Shown here piece by piece: positions 39,801 to 49,039 of a stretch of DNA of 64,000 nt. This stretch comes from Photobacterium sp. CCB-ST2H9 (GTDB lineage: Bacteria; Pseudomonadota; Gammaproteobacteria; Enterobacterales; Vibrionaceae): assembly GCF_023151555.2 (NCBI RefSeq), contig NZ_CP100425.1, forward strand, positions 1,426,001 to 1,490,000. Reading direction: 5' to 3'. A program made the position numbers and the translations under genes. The notes under the pieces are model-generated. The model did not search any database. It was not told where the DNA came from and saw only the letters and a program-made list of their open reading frames with translations. Every line of letters starts with the position of its first letter. Position 1 is the first letter of the stretch.

Positions 39801-39972
39801 AACGTGTCCTTCTGATAATGCTGTCTGAATCGGCACGCCTGACATTGCAAACAGCGCATTAACAAGTATATCAATCTTCAGTATAGGAACCGTTCACAGA
39901 TGTGCGAATTGACTCAATAAAGCTCAGAATGCTTTGAATTCTGCCATTTGCAGAAAATTAAGTGATGATAGT

Positions 39973-40746
39973 TTACAAAGGGATCAGCGGCTGAACCGGC
40001 GCCATATTAATGACTTCACGCTTTGCGAACAGATCGGTGAGGATACGGGTTTCCAGATCGGTCGGAGGGCGTCGGGCATCGAGCAATAAAAATGAAGTAT
40101 TGTCTGCGGCCGGGCGGGTGAGCGCATCCAGATCCACCACCGACAGCAGAGCGTGGAATTTGTGGACATAATCCCGGGTTTCCTGCGGCAGTGTGAGTTG
40201 TGTGAACTGGTGACTGCCGGCTCGCTTGATGGCGCGGCCGACGCGGCCTTCACCGGCATTATAAGCTGCCAGAGTGAGAGCCAGATTCTGATCAAATTTC
40301 TGATACAGAAAAGCCAGATAAGAGGTGGCAGCCTGTGTGCTTTTTGTGACGTCAAATCGTTCATCGTTGCCGGATTCGACCTGCAGGCCAAATCGCTTTG
40401 CTGTCGCTGGAATAAGTTGCCACAGGCCTGCAGCATTGGCGTGGGATATTGCATCGACCCGGAAGGTCGATTCAATCATCGGGAGTAGCGCAAGACTCTT
40501 TGGCAGCGCTTTCTGCCTGAGTACCTTTTCGATATCAATCAGGGTGTCACGGTGACGCAGGAGGTGGCTTTCAATGATTCTGCGATGGGGCAGTAAACGG
40601 TCGACCTGAACCTGAAGGGCATCAGCGCTGAGAGAAAAAGGGGTATCCGCCGGGCTGGCGAGAGCTTTGCCCGGAATGATAATCAGGGTGAACCATAAAC
40701 ATAAACCGGCCAGAAATCTTTGGCCGGTTTTCGATGTCTTGTACAT
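39973..40746 (-). CDS. Lytic transglycosylase (SLT) in the flagellar operon
   Basis: A 257-residue exported enzyme. With the ATG at 40746 the signal peptide is residues 1-30. The SLT domain (about 75-200) has LLPMIESTFRVDAIS with catalytic Glu92, GLWQLIPATAKRFGL and LAAYNAGEGRVGRAI, closest in style to MltD-type enzymes but without LysM repeats. It cleaves peptidoglycan glycan strands. It starts 1 base beyond the flgN stop, so it belongs to the flgA-flgM-flgN side of the flagellar cluster. Because FlgJ here lacks its hydrolase domain, this protein is a candidate for the enzyme that opens the wall for rod passage, comparable to SltF of Rhodobacter. Confidence 0.9.
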   Translation of the reverse strand: MYKTSKTGQRFLAGLCLWFTLIIIPGKALASPADTPFSLSADALQVQVDRLLPHRRIIESHLLRHRDTLIDIEKVLRQKALPKSLALLPMIESTFRVDAISHANAAGLWQLIPATAKRFGLQVESGNDERFDVTKSTQAATSYLAFLYQKFDQNLALTLAAYNAGEGRVGRAIKRAGSHQFTQLTLPQETRDYVHKFHALLSVVDLDALTRPAADNTSFLLLDARRPPTDLETRILTDLFAKREVINMAPVQPLIPL

Positions 40747-40747
40747 C

Positions 40748-41179
40748 TTAATTTTGCATGAGTGCTGTCCCGTAATCCGGTTCACCTTTGAGCTGTCTGA
40801 GGACTTCGCCGTACGAAGCCGACAGATTGCCATTCACCTGATTTGTTTTCTGACAGGACTGGATTTGGGTTTCCAGTTGTTGCCAGCTCTGGCGGACCTT
40901 CATATTCAGCGGAGATGGCAGCCGTTTCAGCAAAATTGCCATACCGCGTTTGTCGCCCGGCAGGCCGAGCGACAGCAGCATGTCTGAGCGCTGTTTTGCG
41001 CTCTGCTGCAACTGGGACAGTAATGGCTCCTGCCGGCTGACCAGTTCAGTCAGGGCTGCGCCATTAAATTGCAGATAACTGGCTTGCTGTCGGATCATCA
41101 GTTGTCCGAGCTGCTGATAAGCATGCAAATCTCGGCGGATGCCCTGAATCAGCGATTTCACTACCTGCTGTTTACTCAT
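40748..41179 (-). CDS. flgN: Flagellar export chaperone FlgN
   Basis: A 143-residue helical protein beginning MSKQQVVKSLIQGIRRD, from the ATG at 41179 with GAGG upstream. FlgN chaperones the hook-associated proteins FlgK and FlgL to the export gate. The sequence is weakly conserved, but the size, helical content and place directly behind flgM are diagnostic. Seven bases separate it from flgM. Confidence 0.85.
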   Translation of the reverse strand: MSKQQVVKSLIQGIRRDLHAYQQLGQLMIRQQASYLQFNGAALTELVSRQEPLLSQLQQSAKQRSDMLLSLGLPGDKRGMAILLKRLPSPLNMKVRQSWQQLETQIQSCQKTNQVNGNLSASYGEVLRQLKGEPDYGTALMQN

Positions 41180-41186
41180 ATCGACC

Positions 41187-41468
41187 TCATTTGTGTCCGG
41201 TATGGAACTCAAGAATCGCGCTGGATAAAGTTTCGATGTCCAGTTTCAGATCGCCTTTCGCCAGTGCTGCTTTCACTGCACTAACTTTTTCCATATCGAT
41301 CTCTGGCAGTTCAGCCAGCTCTTTCTGTGCCTGGGCAATCACCTGATTACTGGTGCTGATGACCGGCTCAAGACCTTTCGCTTTACCTGCGGTTTCTACT
41401 TGTGCCGGGCCGGATGGGCGCTGTGTTGAAGACGCCACTTGAGAATTAAATACTTTGTCAATTTTCAT
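41187..41468 (-). CDS. flgM: Anti-sigma-28 factor FlgM
   Basis: A 93-residue FlgM. The N-terminus is disordered; the C-terminal part (VSAVKAALAKGDLKLDIETL) is the FliA-binding helix pair. It holds sigma-28 inactive until it is exported through the completed hook. Its presence implies a cognate FliA. GGA precedes the ATG. Confidence 0.92.
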   Translation of the reverse strand: MKIDKVFNSQVASSTQRPSGPAQVETAGKAKGLEPVISTSNQVIAQAQKELAELPEIDMEKVSAVKAALAKGDLKLDIETLSSAILEFHTGHK

Positions 41469-41559
41469 GAACTGATCCTGCTCGCTTTACTACCGCTAAA
41501 TTTAGAAAAAGTGTTAAAAATGTTTCTTAATAGGGAAGGGCGACCACTTCCGCCGGAAA

Positions 41560-42372
41560 TTAAAAAATAGTTTCAACTTTTCCGCGTTCGACAACGATGG
41601 CCTGAATGACCTTGCCAGAACTGATATTGCGGACAGAAATCTGTTCACCTTTAACGCCATTTTGCAGCGCTTCACCGGCCATGCTCGCGGCCATGCCATT
41701 TTTACTTGCAATAATCATGACACTTTCGCCTTCTTCAACCATCCACAAGGGCTGTAACTGAAGCGGACTGATGATCTGACCGCTGCGGAATCTGCGTAAT
41801 GTCCGTTGTCCGAGTACCTCTTCAGGACGGGTCGCAAAGGCCTCTGCACGGCTGAGCGTAAGGGTTTGCGTTTTGAGCATGTCTGCTGTCAGTTTGGTAA
41901 CCCGGCGAATATGCGTGGTCGCCACAATCACCGGCAGGCGCAGGCTGACCTGCACCGTGATGTTCAGTTTCCACGGCTGATCACCAGACTGACATTCCAC
42001 CTGACGCCGTAAATAACCGACAGGCAGGTTCTGCTGATCCGCGGCACTGATATAGAGTGGGATCGGACAGGCCGGAAGATGTGTCACGGCTGACGGCACA
42101 TTGATATCAATATCGGCTTTATAGTCCGGCCAGCGCTGACGGTTTGCATAACCGGCGATTTCCTGCTCGATTTTTGTCTTCACCCATCGGACCAGCTCAG
42201 TTTTATCCTGATTGTCTTTGCCGCTGCCCAGCGCTCCCGGGGCCAGCATCAGACTGGCGATGAACACCATCATTTTCCGGGTCAGGATACTGCTTCCCGA
42301 TTTCCGCTTGCTTGCTGAAAAGCGGAAGTTCCGCTTCCCTTCCTCTTTGTAACTAATTGAAAAATAAGACAT
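41560..42372 (-). CDS. flgA: Flagellar P-ring assembly chaperone FlgA
   Basis: FlgA, the periplasmic chaperone for P-ring assembly. The C-terminal SAF domain is clear (RRVTKLTADMLKTQTLTLSRAE, LGQRTLRRFRSGQIISPLQL, GEQISVRNISSGKVIQAIV). The start is uncertain: the ATG at 42372 gives 270 residues with a long basic N-region before the hydrophobic segment, while ATGs at 42273 and 42270 start directly at the signal sequence (MMVFIASLMLAPGALG). Neither has a strong ribosome site. It diverges from flgB. Confidence 0.85.
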   Translation of the reverse strand: MSYFSISYKEEGKRNFRFSASKRKSGSSILTRKMMVFIASLMLAPGALGSGKDNQDKTELVRWVKTKIEQEIAGYANRQRWPDYKADIDINVPSAVTHLPACPIPLYISAADQQNLPVGYLRRQVECQSGDQPWKLNITVQVSLRLPVIVATTHIRRVTKLTADMLKTQTLTLSRAEAFATRPEEVLGQRTLRRFRSGQIISPLQLQPLWMVEEGESVMIIASKNGMAASMAGEALQNGVKGEQISVRNISSGKVIQAIVVERGKVETIF

Positions 42373-42379
42373 AAAAATT

Positions 42380-42396
42380 TGGCATGTTTCTTGTTT
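42380..42396 (+). promoter_or_regulatory. Sigma-54 promoter of flgBCDEFGHIJKL
   Basis: TGGCAT-N5-TTGTT matches the -24/-12 sigma-54 pattern (TGGCAC-N5-TTGCA) with correct spacing. It lies about 52 bases before the flgB start. Flagellar hook operons of Vibrionaceae are typically sigma-54 dependent. Confidence 0.72.
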
Positions 42397-42447
42397 ATAG
42401 GTACTGCGTGAATTCTGCGTAAGTGTGACCGAATTTAAGGAACAACA

Positions 42448-42807
42448 ATGGCGATCAGTTTTGAAAATGCGCTGGGTGTTCATCCTGATGCGCTTAACTT
42501 CAGGGTACAGCGCAGCAAAGTATTGGCAAGCAACTTAGCAAATGTCGATACCCCTGGGTATCTCGCCAGAGACCTGGCGTTTGAAACCGTGATGCAAAAC
42601 ACAAGCTCACGTGTGGATACACCACCACCGGAAATGGCTGTGAGCGCGAAATACCGGGTGCCATACCAGAACAGTAAAACCGGTAACACTGTTGAGCTGG
42701 GCGTCGAGCAAGCCAAGTTTGCCCAGAACAACATGGATTTTCAAACCAGCCTGACTTTCATGAATATGAAGTTCAGCGGGCTGGCTAAAGCAATTGAGGG
42801 TCGTTAA
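42448..42807 (+). CDS. flgB: Flagellar proximal rod protein FlgB
   Basis: A 119-residue proximal rod protein, slightly shorter than the common 130 or so. The conserved rod motif is LASNLANVDTPGYLARD, and the C-terminus has NMDFQTSLTFMN. First gene of the 11-gene flg operon; flgC follows after 5 bases. Confidence 0.95.
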   Translation: MAISFENALGVHPDALNFRVQRSKVLASNLANVDTPGYLARDLAFETVMQNTSSRVDTPPPEMAVSAKYRVPYQNSKTGNTVELGVEQAKFAQNNMDFQTSLTFMNMKFSGLAKAIEGR

Positions 42808-42812
42808 TCACT

Positions 42813-43250
42813 ATGGCTTTTACGGACATCTACTCAATCGCTGGTTCTGCAATGACGGCACAAACCGTCCGTCTGAACACGGTGGCCAGTAACCTGGCGA
42901 ACGCCGATGCAGTCGCCAGCAATCCGAATGATGCTTACAAGGCACTGAAACCTGTTTTTGCCACGGTTTACAGCCAGACACAGTTGTCTGCGGACAAAGA
43001 TGTGTATCCGAATGCGGAAGTCCGCATTGTGGATGTTGTGAAAAGTGAAGGCAAAGTCGACAAACGTTTCGAGCCGAATAACCCGCTGGCAAACGATGAA
43101 GGTTACGTCTTCTATCCGGGCATTGATGTCGTTGCAGAAATGGCAGACATGATGTCGGCGACGCGCAGCTACGAGACCAATGTCGAAGTGCTGGCGAATG
43201 TGAAAAGTATGCAGCAGGGTCTGCTGCGACTGGGGGAAGGTAGCCGATGA
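42813..43250 (+). CDS. flgC: Flagellar proximal rod protein FlgC
   Basis: A 145-residue rod protein with the N-terminal AGSAMTAQTVRLNTVASNLA and C-terminal SATRSYETNVEVLANVKSM motifs. Its stop overlaps the flgD start (ATGA). Confidence 0.95.
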   Translation: MAFTDIYSIAGSAMTAQTVRLNTVASNLANADAVASNPNDAYKALKPVFATVYSQTQLSADKDVYPNAEVRIVDVVKSEGKVDKRFEPNNPLANDEGYVFYPGIDVVAEMADMMSATRSYETNVEVLANVKSMQQGLLRLGEGSR

Positions 43251-43930
43251 GTCTCGCACAATACACCGCGCTGAACGGTGATTCACCAACCACAACAACG
43301 GGTTCAAACGGCGGCATTCAGTCCAACCCGGCCAGCGCGAACAGTGCCGATGCACTGCAAAATGAATTTTTGACGCTGATGGTTGCGCAGATCCAGAACC
43401 AGGATCCGCTGAACCCGCTGGACGGCACGGAATACGTTGGTCAGCTGGCACAGTTCTCACAGGTACAGAGTACCGAGAACATGTCCAAGATGATGCAAAA
43501 CAGCATGGTCCTGATGGACAACATGCAAGTGCTGGCAACGGCCGGTCTGGTCGGTCAGACCGTGTATGTCGCAACCAACGAGATGACTTTGTCTGAAGAC
43601 AGTGTCCAGAGCGGAAAAATCGAACTGGAGCATGCATCGAACCAGGTCAACCTGGTGCTGGAAGATGCTTATGGTCGTAAGACGAAAGTCCCGCTGGGTG
43701 CGCATGGTGCCGGTGATGTTGATTTTACCATTGATGCAGAAAAGCTTGGGTTACCGAAAGGCGACTACACCGTTTCTGTTGAAGTGCAAAAAGGGCAGGC
43801 TCAGCCAAACATGCTGCTGGCCGGCAAAGTTGAACAGGTCCGCGTGCCAAGTAACGGGGGCTCCGCCCTGGTGAACGTTGCTGGTGTCGGCAGTATTCCT
43901 TTCTACCAGATTAGCCAGTTCGGCAGCTGA
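43247..43930 (+). CDS. flgD: Flagellar hook capping protein FlgD
   Basis: A 227-residue hook scaffold protein. NEFLTLMVAQIQNQDPLNPL and YVGQLAQFSQVQSTENM are the conserved N-terminal cap segments, followed by the Ig/tudor-like domain. It overlaps flgC by 4 bases. Confidence 0.95.
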   Translation: MSLAQYTALNGDSPTTTTGSNGGIQSNPASANSADALQNEFLTLMVAQIQNQDPLNPLDGTEYVGQLAQFSQVQSTENMSKMMQNSMVLMDNMQVLATAGLVGQTVYVATNEMTLSEDSVQSGKIELEHASNQVNLVLEDAYGRKTKVPLGAHGAGDVDFTIDAEKLGLPKGDYTVSVEVQKGQAQPNMLLAGKVEQVRVPSNGGSALVNVAGVGSIPFYQISQFGS

Positions 43931-43956
43931 TTTTCATACAGGATAACGAGGATAAC

Positions 43957-45144
43957 ATGAGTTTTGATATCGCGCTGAGTGGCCTGGGTGCCACCAACAC
44001 ACAACTGAACACCATCAGTAACAACATTGCGAACGTTTCAACCACGGGTTTTAAGCAGTCCCGTACCGAGTTCGCATCAGTTTATAACGGCCTTCAGGCC
44101 GGTGGTGTGGAAGTTGCTGCTATCTCCCAGAACTTTGATAAAAACGGTTCTGTGTCCGGTACCGGCCGCTCTCTGGATCTGGCCATCGGTGGTAACGGTT
44201 TCTTTGTGACCACAGATACTTCAGGTCAGGTGGTTTACACCCGCTCTGGTGTGTTCAATACCGACAAAGACAACTACATCACCAGCAACACCGGCATGAA
44301 GCTGCAGGGTTACACCGTTGATGCCAACAACAACCTGCAATCCGGTGCGACTGGCGATCTGCAAATCAAGACGGCTTCACTGGCTGCACAGGCAACGGAC
44401 CGCATCGACTTTGTTGCGAACTTTGACTCTCGCGTCAATGTTCCTGCAGTTGCGCCATTCAACATGGCTGACCACGACACCTACAACTCGTCTTACACCA
44501 CAAAGGTCTATGACTCGCTGGGTAACCCGCACACCATGACGCAGTACTTCGTCAAGACCGGTGCAAACGCCTGGGATATTCACGTTTCTGTTGATGGTGC
44601 CGCACCAGGCGCAGCACAGGCCGTGACATTCAATACTGACGGTACGATGGCGACTCCGGCAGCGCCTTATAACGTTGCATTCAACCCGGCGGGTGCTGAC
44701 CCGATGAGTGTTGATATCGACCTGCAGGGTACCACGCAGTTCGGTGCCGATTTCGGAACCAGCACCAACAACCCGAATGGTTACTCTTCCGGTGAACTGA
44801 CGGGTGTTCGTGTTGAAGACAACGGCATGGTTTATGCGACTTACACCAATGGTCAGTCTCTGCTGCAAGGTCAGGTGATGCTGGCTGATTTCGCAAACCC
44901 ACAGGCACTGGTGAAAGTGAGCAACACCGGCTGGCAGCAAAGCTTCGCTTCTGGTGCGCCAATCACGGGCCAGCCTGGCAGCGGTATTCTGGGCAGCCTG
45001 ACACCTGGCGCGCTGGAAGGTTCGAACGTGGATCTGACCAGTGAGCTGGTGAACCTGATGACAGCTCAGCGTAACTATCAGGCGAATGCCAAAACGATCT
45101 CGACCACTGAGCAGCTGACTCAGGCGCTGTTCAACGCGATTTAA
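43957..45144 (+). CDS. flgE: Flagellar hook protein FlgE
   Basis: A 395-residue hook subunit. N-terminal SFDIALSGLGATNTQLNTIS and NNIANVSTTGFKQSR, and C-terminal VNLMTAQRNYQANAKTISTT form the coiled core; the middle is the exposed hook domain. Preceded by ATAACGAGGATAAC as ribosome site. Confidence 0.96.
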   Translation: MSFDIALSGLGATNTQLNTISNNIANVSTTGFKQSRTEFASVYNGLQAGGVEVAAISQNFDKNGSVSGTGRSLDLAIGGNGFFVTTDTSGQVVYTRSGVFNTDKDNYITSNTGMKLQGYTVDANNNLQSGATGDLQIKTASLAAQATDRIDFVANFDSRVNVPAVAPFNMADHDTYNSSYTTKVYDSLGNPHTMTQYFVKTGANAWDIHVSVDGAAPGAAQAVTFNTDGTMATPAAPYNVAFNPAGADPMSVDIDLQGTTQFGADFGTSTNNPNGYSSGELTGVRVEDNGMVYATYTNGQSLLQGQVMLADFANPQALVKVSNTGWQQSFASGAPITGQPGSGILGSLTPGALEGSNVDLTSELVNLMTAQRNYQANAKTISTTEQLTQALFNAI

Positions 45145-45154
45145 GGGTTAGGTC

Positions 45155-45886
45155 ATGGATAGTTTGTTATACACAGCAACCAGTGGCGCCAGCCGGGTTC
45201 TGAGCGCACAGCAAGTGCGCTCGAACAACTTGTCGAATGCTGACACCACAGGTTTCCGTGCTGACATGGAAAGAGCAAGAAGCTATGCCGTGAAAGGGCA
45301 TGGCTTTGACGGCAGCACCATGGTGGTCACCAACTCGGCTTCCACGCGTTTTGATGCAGGCGACATGGTGAAAACCGGCCGTAAATTGGATATCGCAATC
45401 AATGGCGATGGTTTCATGACGGTGCAGCTTCCGGACGGAACAGAAGCGTATACCCGCGCCGGTAACATGAAACTGGATCAGGAAGGCAACCTGACCATCA
45501 ATGGCTTCCCGGTGATGGCTGAGGGTAACCCGATTGTCGTGCCTGAGTACCAGAGCATTGAAGTCAGCGAAACGGGTATGGTTTCCGTGATCCCGCCAGG
45601 TGGCGGTGCGGAACTGGCCGTCGGTCAGATCAAGCTGGTGAAACCGGAAATCAATACCGTTCAGAAAATTAATAACGGCCTCCTTCAGGCGCGTGACGGA
45701 AACAACTTCGCAGCAGATGCCACAGTGCGACTGGCACCGGAACATCTGGAAGGCAGTAACGTTTCCGCGATTGATGAGCTGGTCAGTGTGATGTCACTGA
45801 CACGTAATTTTGAAATGCAGGTGCGGATGATGAAAACCGCAGAAAAACTCGCTCAGGCTGGTAACCGCCTGCTGCGCAACGGCTAA
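45155..45886 (+). CDS. flgF: Flagellar rod protein FlgF
   Basis: A 243-residue rod protein: SLLYTATSGASRVLSAQQVR at the N-terminus, GDGFMTVQLPDGTEAYTRAG in the middle and the LMSLTRNFEMQ-type C-terminal helix (VSVMSLTRNFEMQVRMMKTA). It sits 10 bases after flgE and 17 before flgG. Confidence 0.94.
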   Translation: MDSLLYTATSGASRVLSAQQVRSNNLSNADTTGFRADMERARSYAVKGHGFDGSTMVVTNSASTRFDAGDMVKTGRKLDIAINGDGFMTVQLPDGTEAYTRAGNMKLDQEGNLTINGFPVMAEGNPIVVPEYQSIEVSETGMVSVIPPGGGAELAVGQIKLVKPEINTVQKINNGLLQARDGNNFAADATVRLAPEHLEGSNVSAIDELVSVMSLTRNFEMQVRMMKTAEKLAQAGNRLLRNG

Positions 45887-45903
45887 GAATAAGGAGAACT
45901 CGC

Positions 45904-46689
45904 ATGCACTCTGCATTATGGGTCAGTAAAACAGGTATGGCGGCACAAGACACCAAGATGACCGCCATTTCGAACAACCTGGCAAACGTAAATACAGTTG
46001 GCTTCAAACGCGACCGCGTGGTGTTTGAAGATTTGTTCTACACCATTCAGCGTCAGCCAGGTGCGCCGGTTGATCAGGTCAATGAACTGCCGACCGGTGT
46101 TCAGCTGGGTAGTGGTGTCCGCGTTGTCGGTACTCAGAAAGTCTTCACACAGGGGAACACCTCAAATACCAGCCAGGAGCTGGATATGGCCATTCTGGGC
46201 GGCGGTTTCTTCCAGATTGAAAACTCTGACGGTGAGGTGATGTACAGCCGGAACGGTCAGTTCCACGTGAACTCTGAAGGTCTGATTGTGAACACTCAGG
46301 GTCTGCCTCTGGTTCCGCAAATCGAAATCCCGGACACGGCCACCCGAATCAGCATTGCTGTGGATGGTACGGTTTCAGCGCAGGTTGCCGGTGATGCGAC
46401 CCCACAGGAACTGGGTCAGATCACGCTGGCGCAGTTTGTGAACCCGGCCGGTCTGGAAGCACTGGGCGGAAACCTGTATCGCCAGACAGAAGCCAGCGGC
46501 CAGCCAGATGAACTGGTTCCGGGTCTGGATGGCGCAGGCACCATTAAGCAGGGTGCTCTGGAAGGTTCAAACGTACAGGTTGTGGAAGAAATGGTCGATA
46601 TGATCACAACGCAACGTGCTTATGAAATGAACGCCAAGGTCGTATCTGCGGCTGATGACATGCTGAAGTTCGTCGCACAGTCCATCTAA
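45904..46689 (+). CDS. flgG: Flagellar distal rod protein FlgG
   Basis: A 261-residue distal rod protein of standard length. ALWVSKTGMAAQDTKMTAIS, NNLANVNTVGFKRDRVVFED and TTQRAYEMNAKVVSAADDML are conserved. AAGGAG precedes the ATG. Confidence 0.96.
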   Translation: MHSALWVSKTGMAAQDTKMTAISNNLANVNTVGFKRDRVVFEDLFYTIQRQPGAPVDQVNELPTGVQLGSGVRVVGTQKVFTQGNTSNTSQELDMAILGGGFFQIENSDGEVMYSRNGQFHVNSEGLIVNTQGLPLVPQIEIPDTATRISIAVDGTVSAQVAGDATPQELGQITLAQFVNPAGLEALGGNLYRQTEASGQPDELVPGLDGAGTIKQGALEGSNVQVVEEMVDMITTQRAYEMNAKVVSAADDMLKFVAQSI

Positions 46690-46712
46690 TGCTTACACCG
46701 AAAGGAAATCCT

Positions 46713-47375
46713 ATGAAGTGGCTGACTCCATTTCTCATGGTGTTACTGACAGGGTGCACATTGCGCCCTGAATTCACAACACCGAAACCAGATGATGAAG
46801 CTTTCGCGCCACCGGTACTGGATTACTCTCTGCCGCAAGCGACTGACGGCAGCCTGTACCGGAACAACTACATGATGACGTTGTTTCAGGACCGTCGTGC
46901 TTACCGGGTTGGTGACATTCTGACGATCATGCTGGATGAAGAGACGCAGTCGAGCAAGAAAGCAGACACCAAATATTCAAAAGATTCGGAAGTGGGCATC
47001 ACGGCACCTGTGATCGGCAACTTTACCGCGACAAACCTTGGTGCAAGCATTGATGCAAGCCGGGCTTTCGACGGTTCCGCACAAAGCTCACAGGGCAATA
47101 AGCTCACGGGTGCGATTACCGTGACGGTGAATGAAGTGCTGCCGAACGGTGTGCTACGGATTCGCGGTGAAAAATGGCTGCGTCTGAATCAGGGTGACGA
47201 GTTCATCCGTCTGACCGGGATTGTCCGCGTGGATGATATTAACCGGAATAACCAGGTGTCTTCACTGCGGATTGGTGATGCGCGCATTACTTATTCCGGA
47301 AGTGGCGCACTGGCGGACAGCAACGCGTCAGGCTGGCTCACTCAATTCTTCAACAGTCCATGGATGCCGTTCTGA
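46713..47375 (+). CDS. flgH: Flagellar L-ring lipoprotein FlgH
   Basis: A 220-residue outer-membrane L-ring protein. The ATG at 46713 (AAAGGAAATC upstream) gives a lipoprotein signal ending LLTGC. GDILTIMLDEETQSSKKADT and the C-terminal LTGIVRVDDINRNNQVSS are conserved. The stop overlaps the flgI ATG. Confidence 0.95.
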   Translation: MKWLTPFLMVLLTGCTLRPEFTTPKPDDEAFAPPVLDYSLPQATDGSLYRNNYMMTLFQDRRAYRVGDILTIMLDEETQSSKKADTKYSKDSEVGITAPVIGNFTATNLGASIDASRAFDGSAQSSQGNKLTGAITVTVNEVLPNGVLRIRGEKWLRLNQGDEFIRLTGIVRVDDINRNNQVSSLRIGDARITYSGSGALADSNASGWLTQFFNSPWMPF

Positions 47376-48496
47376 TGAAATCTTTCAAAATCATTTTACT
47401 GTTCGTGGCCGTGGCTCTGTGGGGCGCACATTCAGTGTCTGCCAAAGCGTCGCCGGCCATGCCGATCATGGATCTGGTCGATGTGCAGGGCATTCGCGGC
47501 AACCAGCTGGTCGGTTACGGTCTGGTGGTTGGTCTCGATGGTACGGGTGACCGGAACCAGGTGAAATTCACCAGCCAGTCTGTGACGAACATGCTGCGTC
47601 AGTTTGGCGTTCAGATCAGTGAAGGGACAGACCCGAAACTGAAAAACGTTGCCTCCGTCAGTGTGACGGCGTTTGTCGATCCGATGGCAGGTAAAGGTCA
47701 GGAACTGAATATTGTTGTGTCGTCGCTGGGTGATGCGAAAAGTCTGCGTGGCGGTACGCTGCTGCTGACGCCACTGCGTGGTGTTGATGGCGAAGTCTAC
47801 GCGGTGGCGCAGGGTAACGTGATTGTCGGTGGTGCGAGTGCTGAGGGCCTGAGCGGTTCGAAAGTCACCATCAATACCCCGACGACTGGCCGTATCCCGA
47901 ATGGTGCGACGCTGGAACGTGAAATCCCGACCGACTTCAACAAGAAGCCGAATATCACCCTGAACCTTCGTACGCCAAGTTTTACTACGGCCAAGAACAT
48001 TGCTCGTGCCGTCAACGGCACATTTGGTCCGGGTGTCGCAACGGCCATCAACAAAGCCAAGGTTGAAGTGCAGGCACCAATGGATACACAGCAGCGCGTT
48101 ACTTTTATGTCGATGCTGGAAGAGCTGGTGGTTGAAGAAGGCCGCCGTCCGGCGCGTGTGGTATTTAACTCCCGCACCGGTACTGTGGTGGTGGGCAAAA
48201 ATGTCACCGTCAGTGCGGCTGCTGTGAGCCACGGTAGTCTGACGGTCACCATCCGGGAAATGCAGGCGGTCAGTCAGCCGAATGCGTTCGCCGACGGTGA
48301 AACCAAAGTGGTGAATAACTCACTGGTGGATATTAATCAGGACGAAGCGCCGATGTATATCTGGCCGGAAGGCACTGAGCTGAGCACGATTGTCGATGCG
48401 GTGAACAGCCTGGGCGCAACACCGGATGATCTGATGTCCATTCTGCAGGCACTGCATGAAGCCGGCGCGCTGAATGCTGAGCTGGTGGTCATTTAA
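47375..48496 (+). CDS. flgI: Flagellar P-ring protein FlgI
   Basis: A 373-residue periplasmic P-ring protein with a signal peptide ending near SVSAKA. IMDLVDVQGIRGNQLVGYGL, GLDGTGDRNQVKFTSQSV and VVFNSRTGTVVVGKNVTVS are family motifs. The ATG at 47375 overlaps the flgH stop; it is exported by Sec and needs FlgA. Confidence 0.96.
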   Translation: MKSFKIILLFVAVALWGAHSVSAKASPAMPIMDLVDVQGIRGNQLVGYGLVVGLDGTGDRNQVKFTSQSVTNMLRQFGVQISEGTDPKLKNVASVSVTAFVDPMAGKGQELNIVVSSLGDAKSLRGGTLLLTPLRGVDGEVYAVAQGNVIVGGASAEGLSGSKVTINTPTTGRIPNGATLEREIPTDFNKKPNITLNLRTPSFTTAKNIARAVNGTFGPGVATAINKAKVEVQAPMDTQQRVTFMSMLEELVVEEGRRPARVVFNSRTGTVVVGKNVTVSAAAVSHGSLTVTIREMQAVSQPNAFADGETKVVNNSLVDINQDEAPMYIWPEGTELSTIVDAVNSLGATPDDLMSILQALHEAGALNAELVVI

Positions 48497-48517
48497 CCTG
48501 ACGGGGAAGGAGACACA

Positions 48518-49039
48518 ATGAAAATTGATGGTCAGGCAAATGCCATGCTTTATCACGATAACAGTGCAGTGAACAGCCTGAAGTATCAGGCTGACAAAAA
48601 GCAGGCTTTGCATGAAGTTGCCGGACAGTTTGAAGCGATGTTCCTGCAGATGGTTCTTCGCCAGATGCGGAGCAGCAGCGATGTACTGGCTGCGGAAGAC
48701 AGCCCTTTCTCCAGTAAGGAGCAGGGCGTATTCCGTGACTTTTATGACGGCCAGATGGCGATGGAAATGGCGAAACGTCAGAGTGCCGGAATTGCAGACA
48801 TGCTGGTCAAACAGCTTGGACCCAAAGAGGCAATGGATACAAAACTGAACCGGGATCAAATTGCAGCCAATAACGCTTCTTTGATGCCAACGGGCAAGTT
48901 TAACGCCAACCAAAGCCAGGTCGCCATAAATCAAGAGCAGTTGAAGGCTGGCAAATCCCCTTCTGCGATCAGCAGCATGGCATTTCAGCAGCCGCTAATT
49001 TCTAAGATTGATGCGAAGAAAATGGAGCGCGGATCTTAA
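48518..49039 (+). CDS. flgJ: Single-domain FlgJ (rod cap only)
   Basis: A 173-residue FlgJ. The N-terminal rod-scaffold domain is intact (ALHEVAGQFEAMFLQMVLRQ, FSSKEQGVFRDFYDGQMAME). The remaining 70 residues are polar and contain no glucosaminidase/muramidase domain, which FlgJ of E. coli and polar-type Vibrio FlgJ (about 310 residues) carry. The stop overlaps the flgK ATG, so this is not a local truncation by frameshift. Peptidoglycan opening must come from another enzyme; the SLT at 39973 is the nearest candidate. Confidence 0.92.
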   Translation: MKIDGQANAMLYHDNSAVNSLKYQADKKQALHEVAGQFEAMFLQMVLRQMRSSSDVLAAEDSPFSSKEQGVFRDFYDGQMAMEMAKRQSAGIADMLVKQLGPKEAMDTKLNRDQIAANNASLMPTGKFNANQSQVAINQEQLKAGKSPSAISSMAFQQPLISKIDAKKMERGS

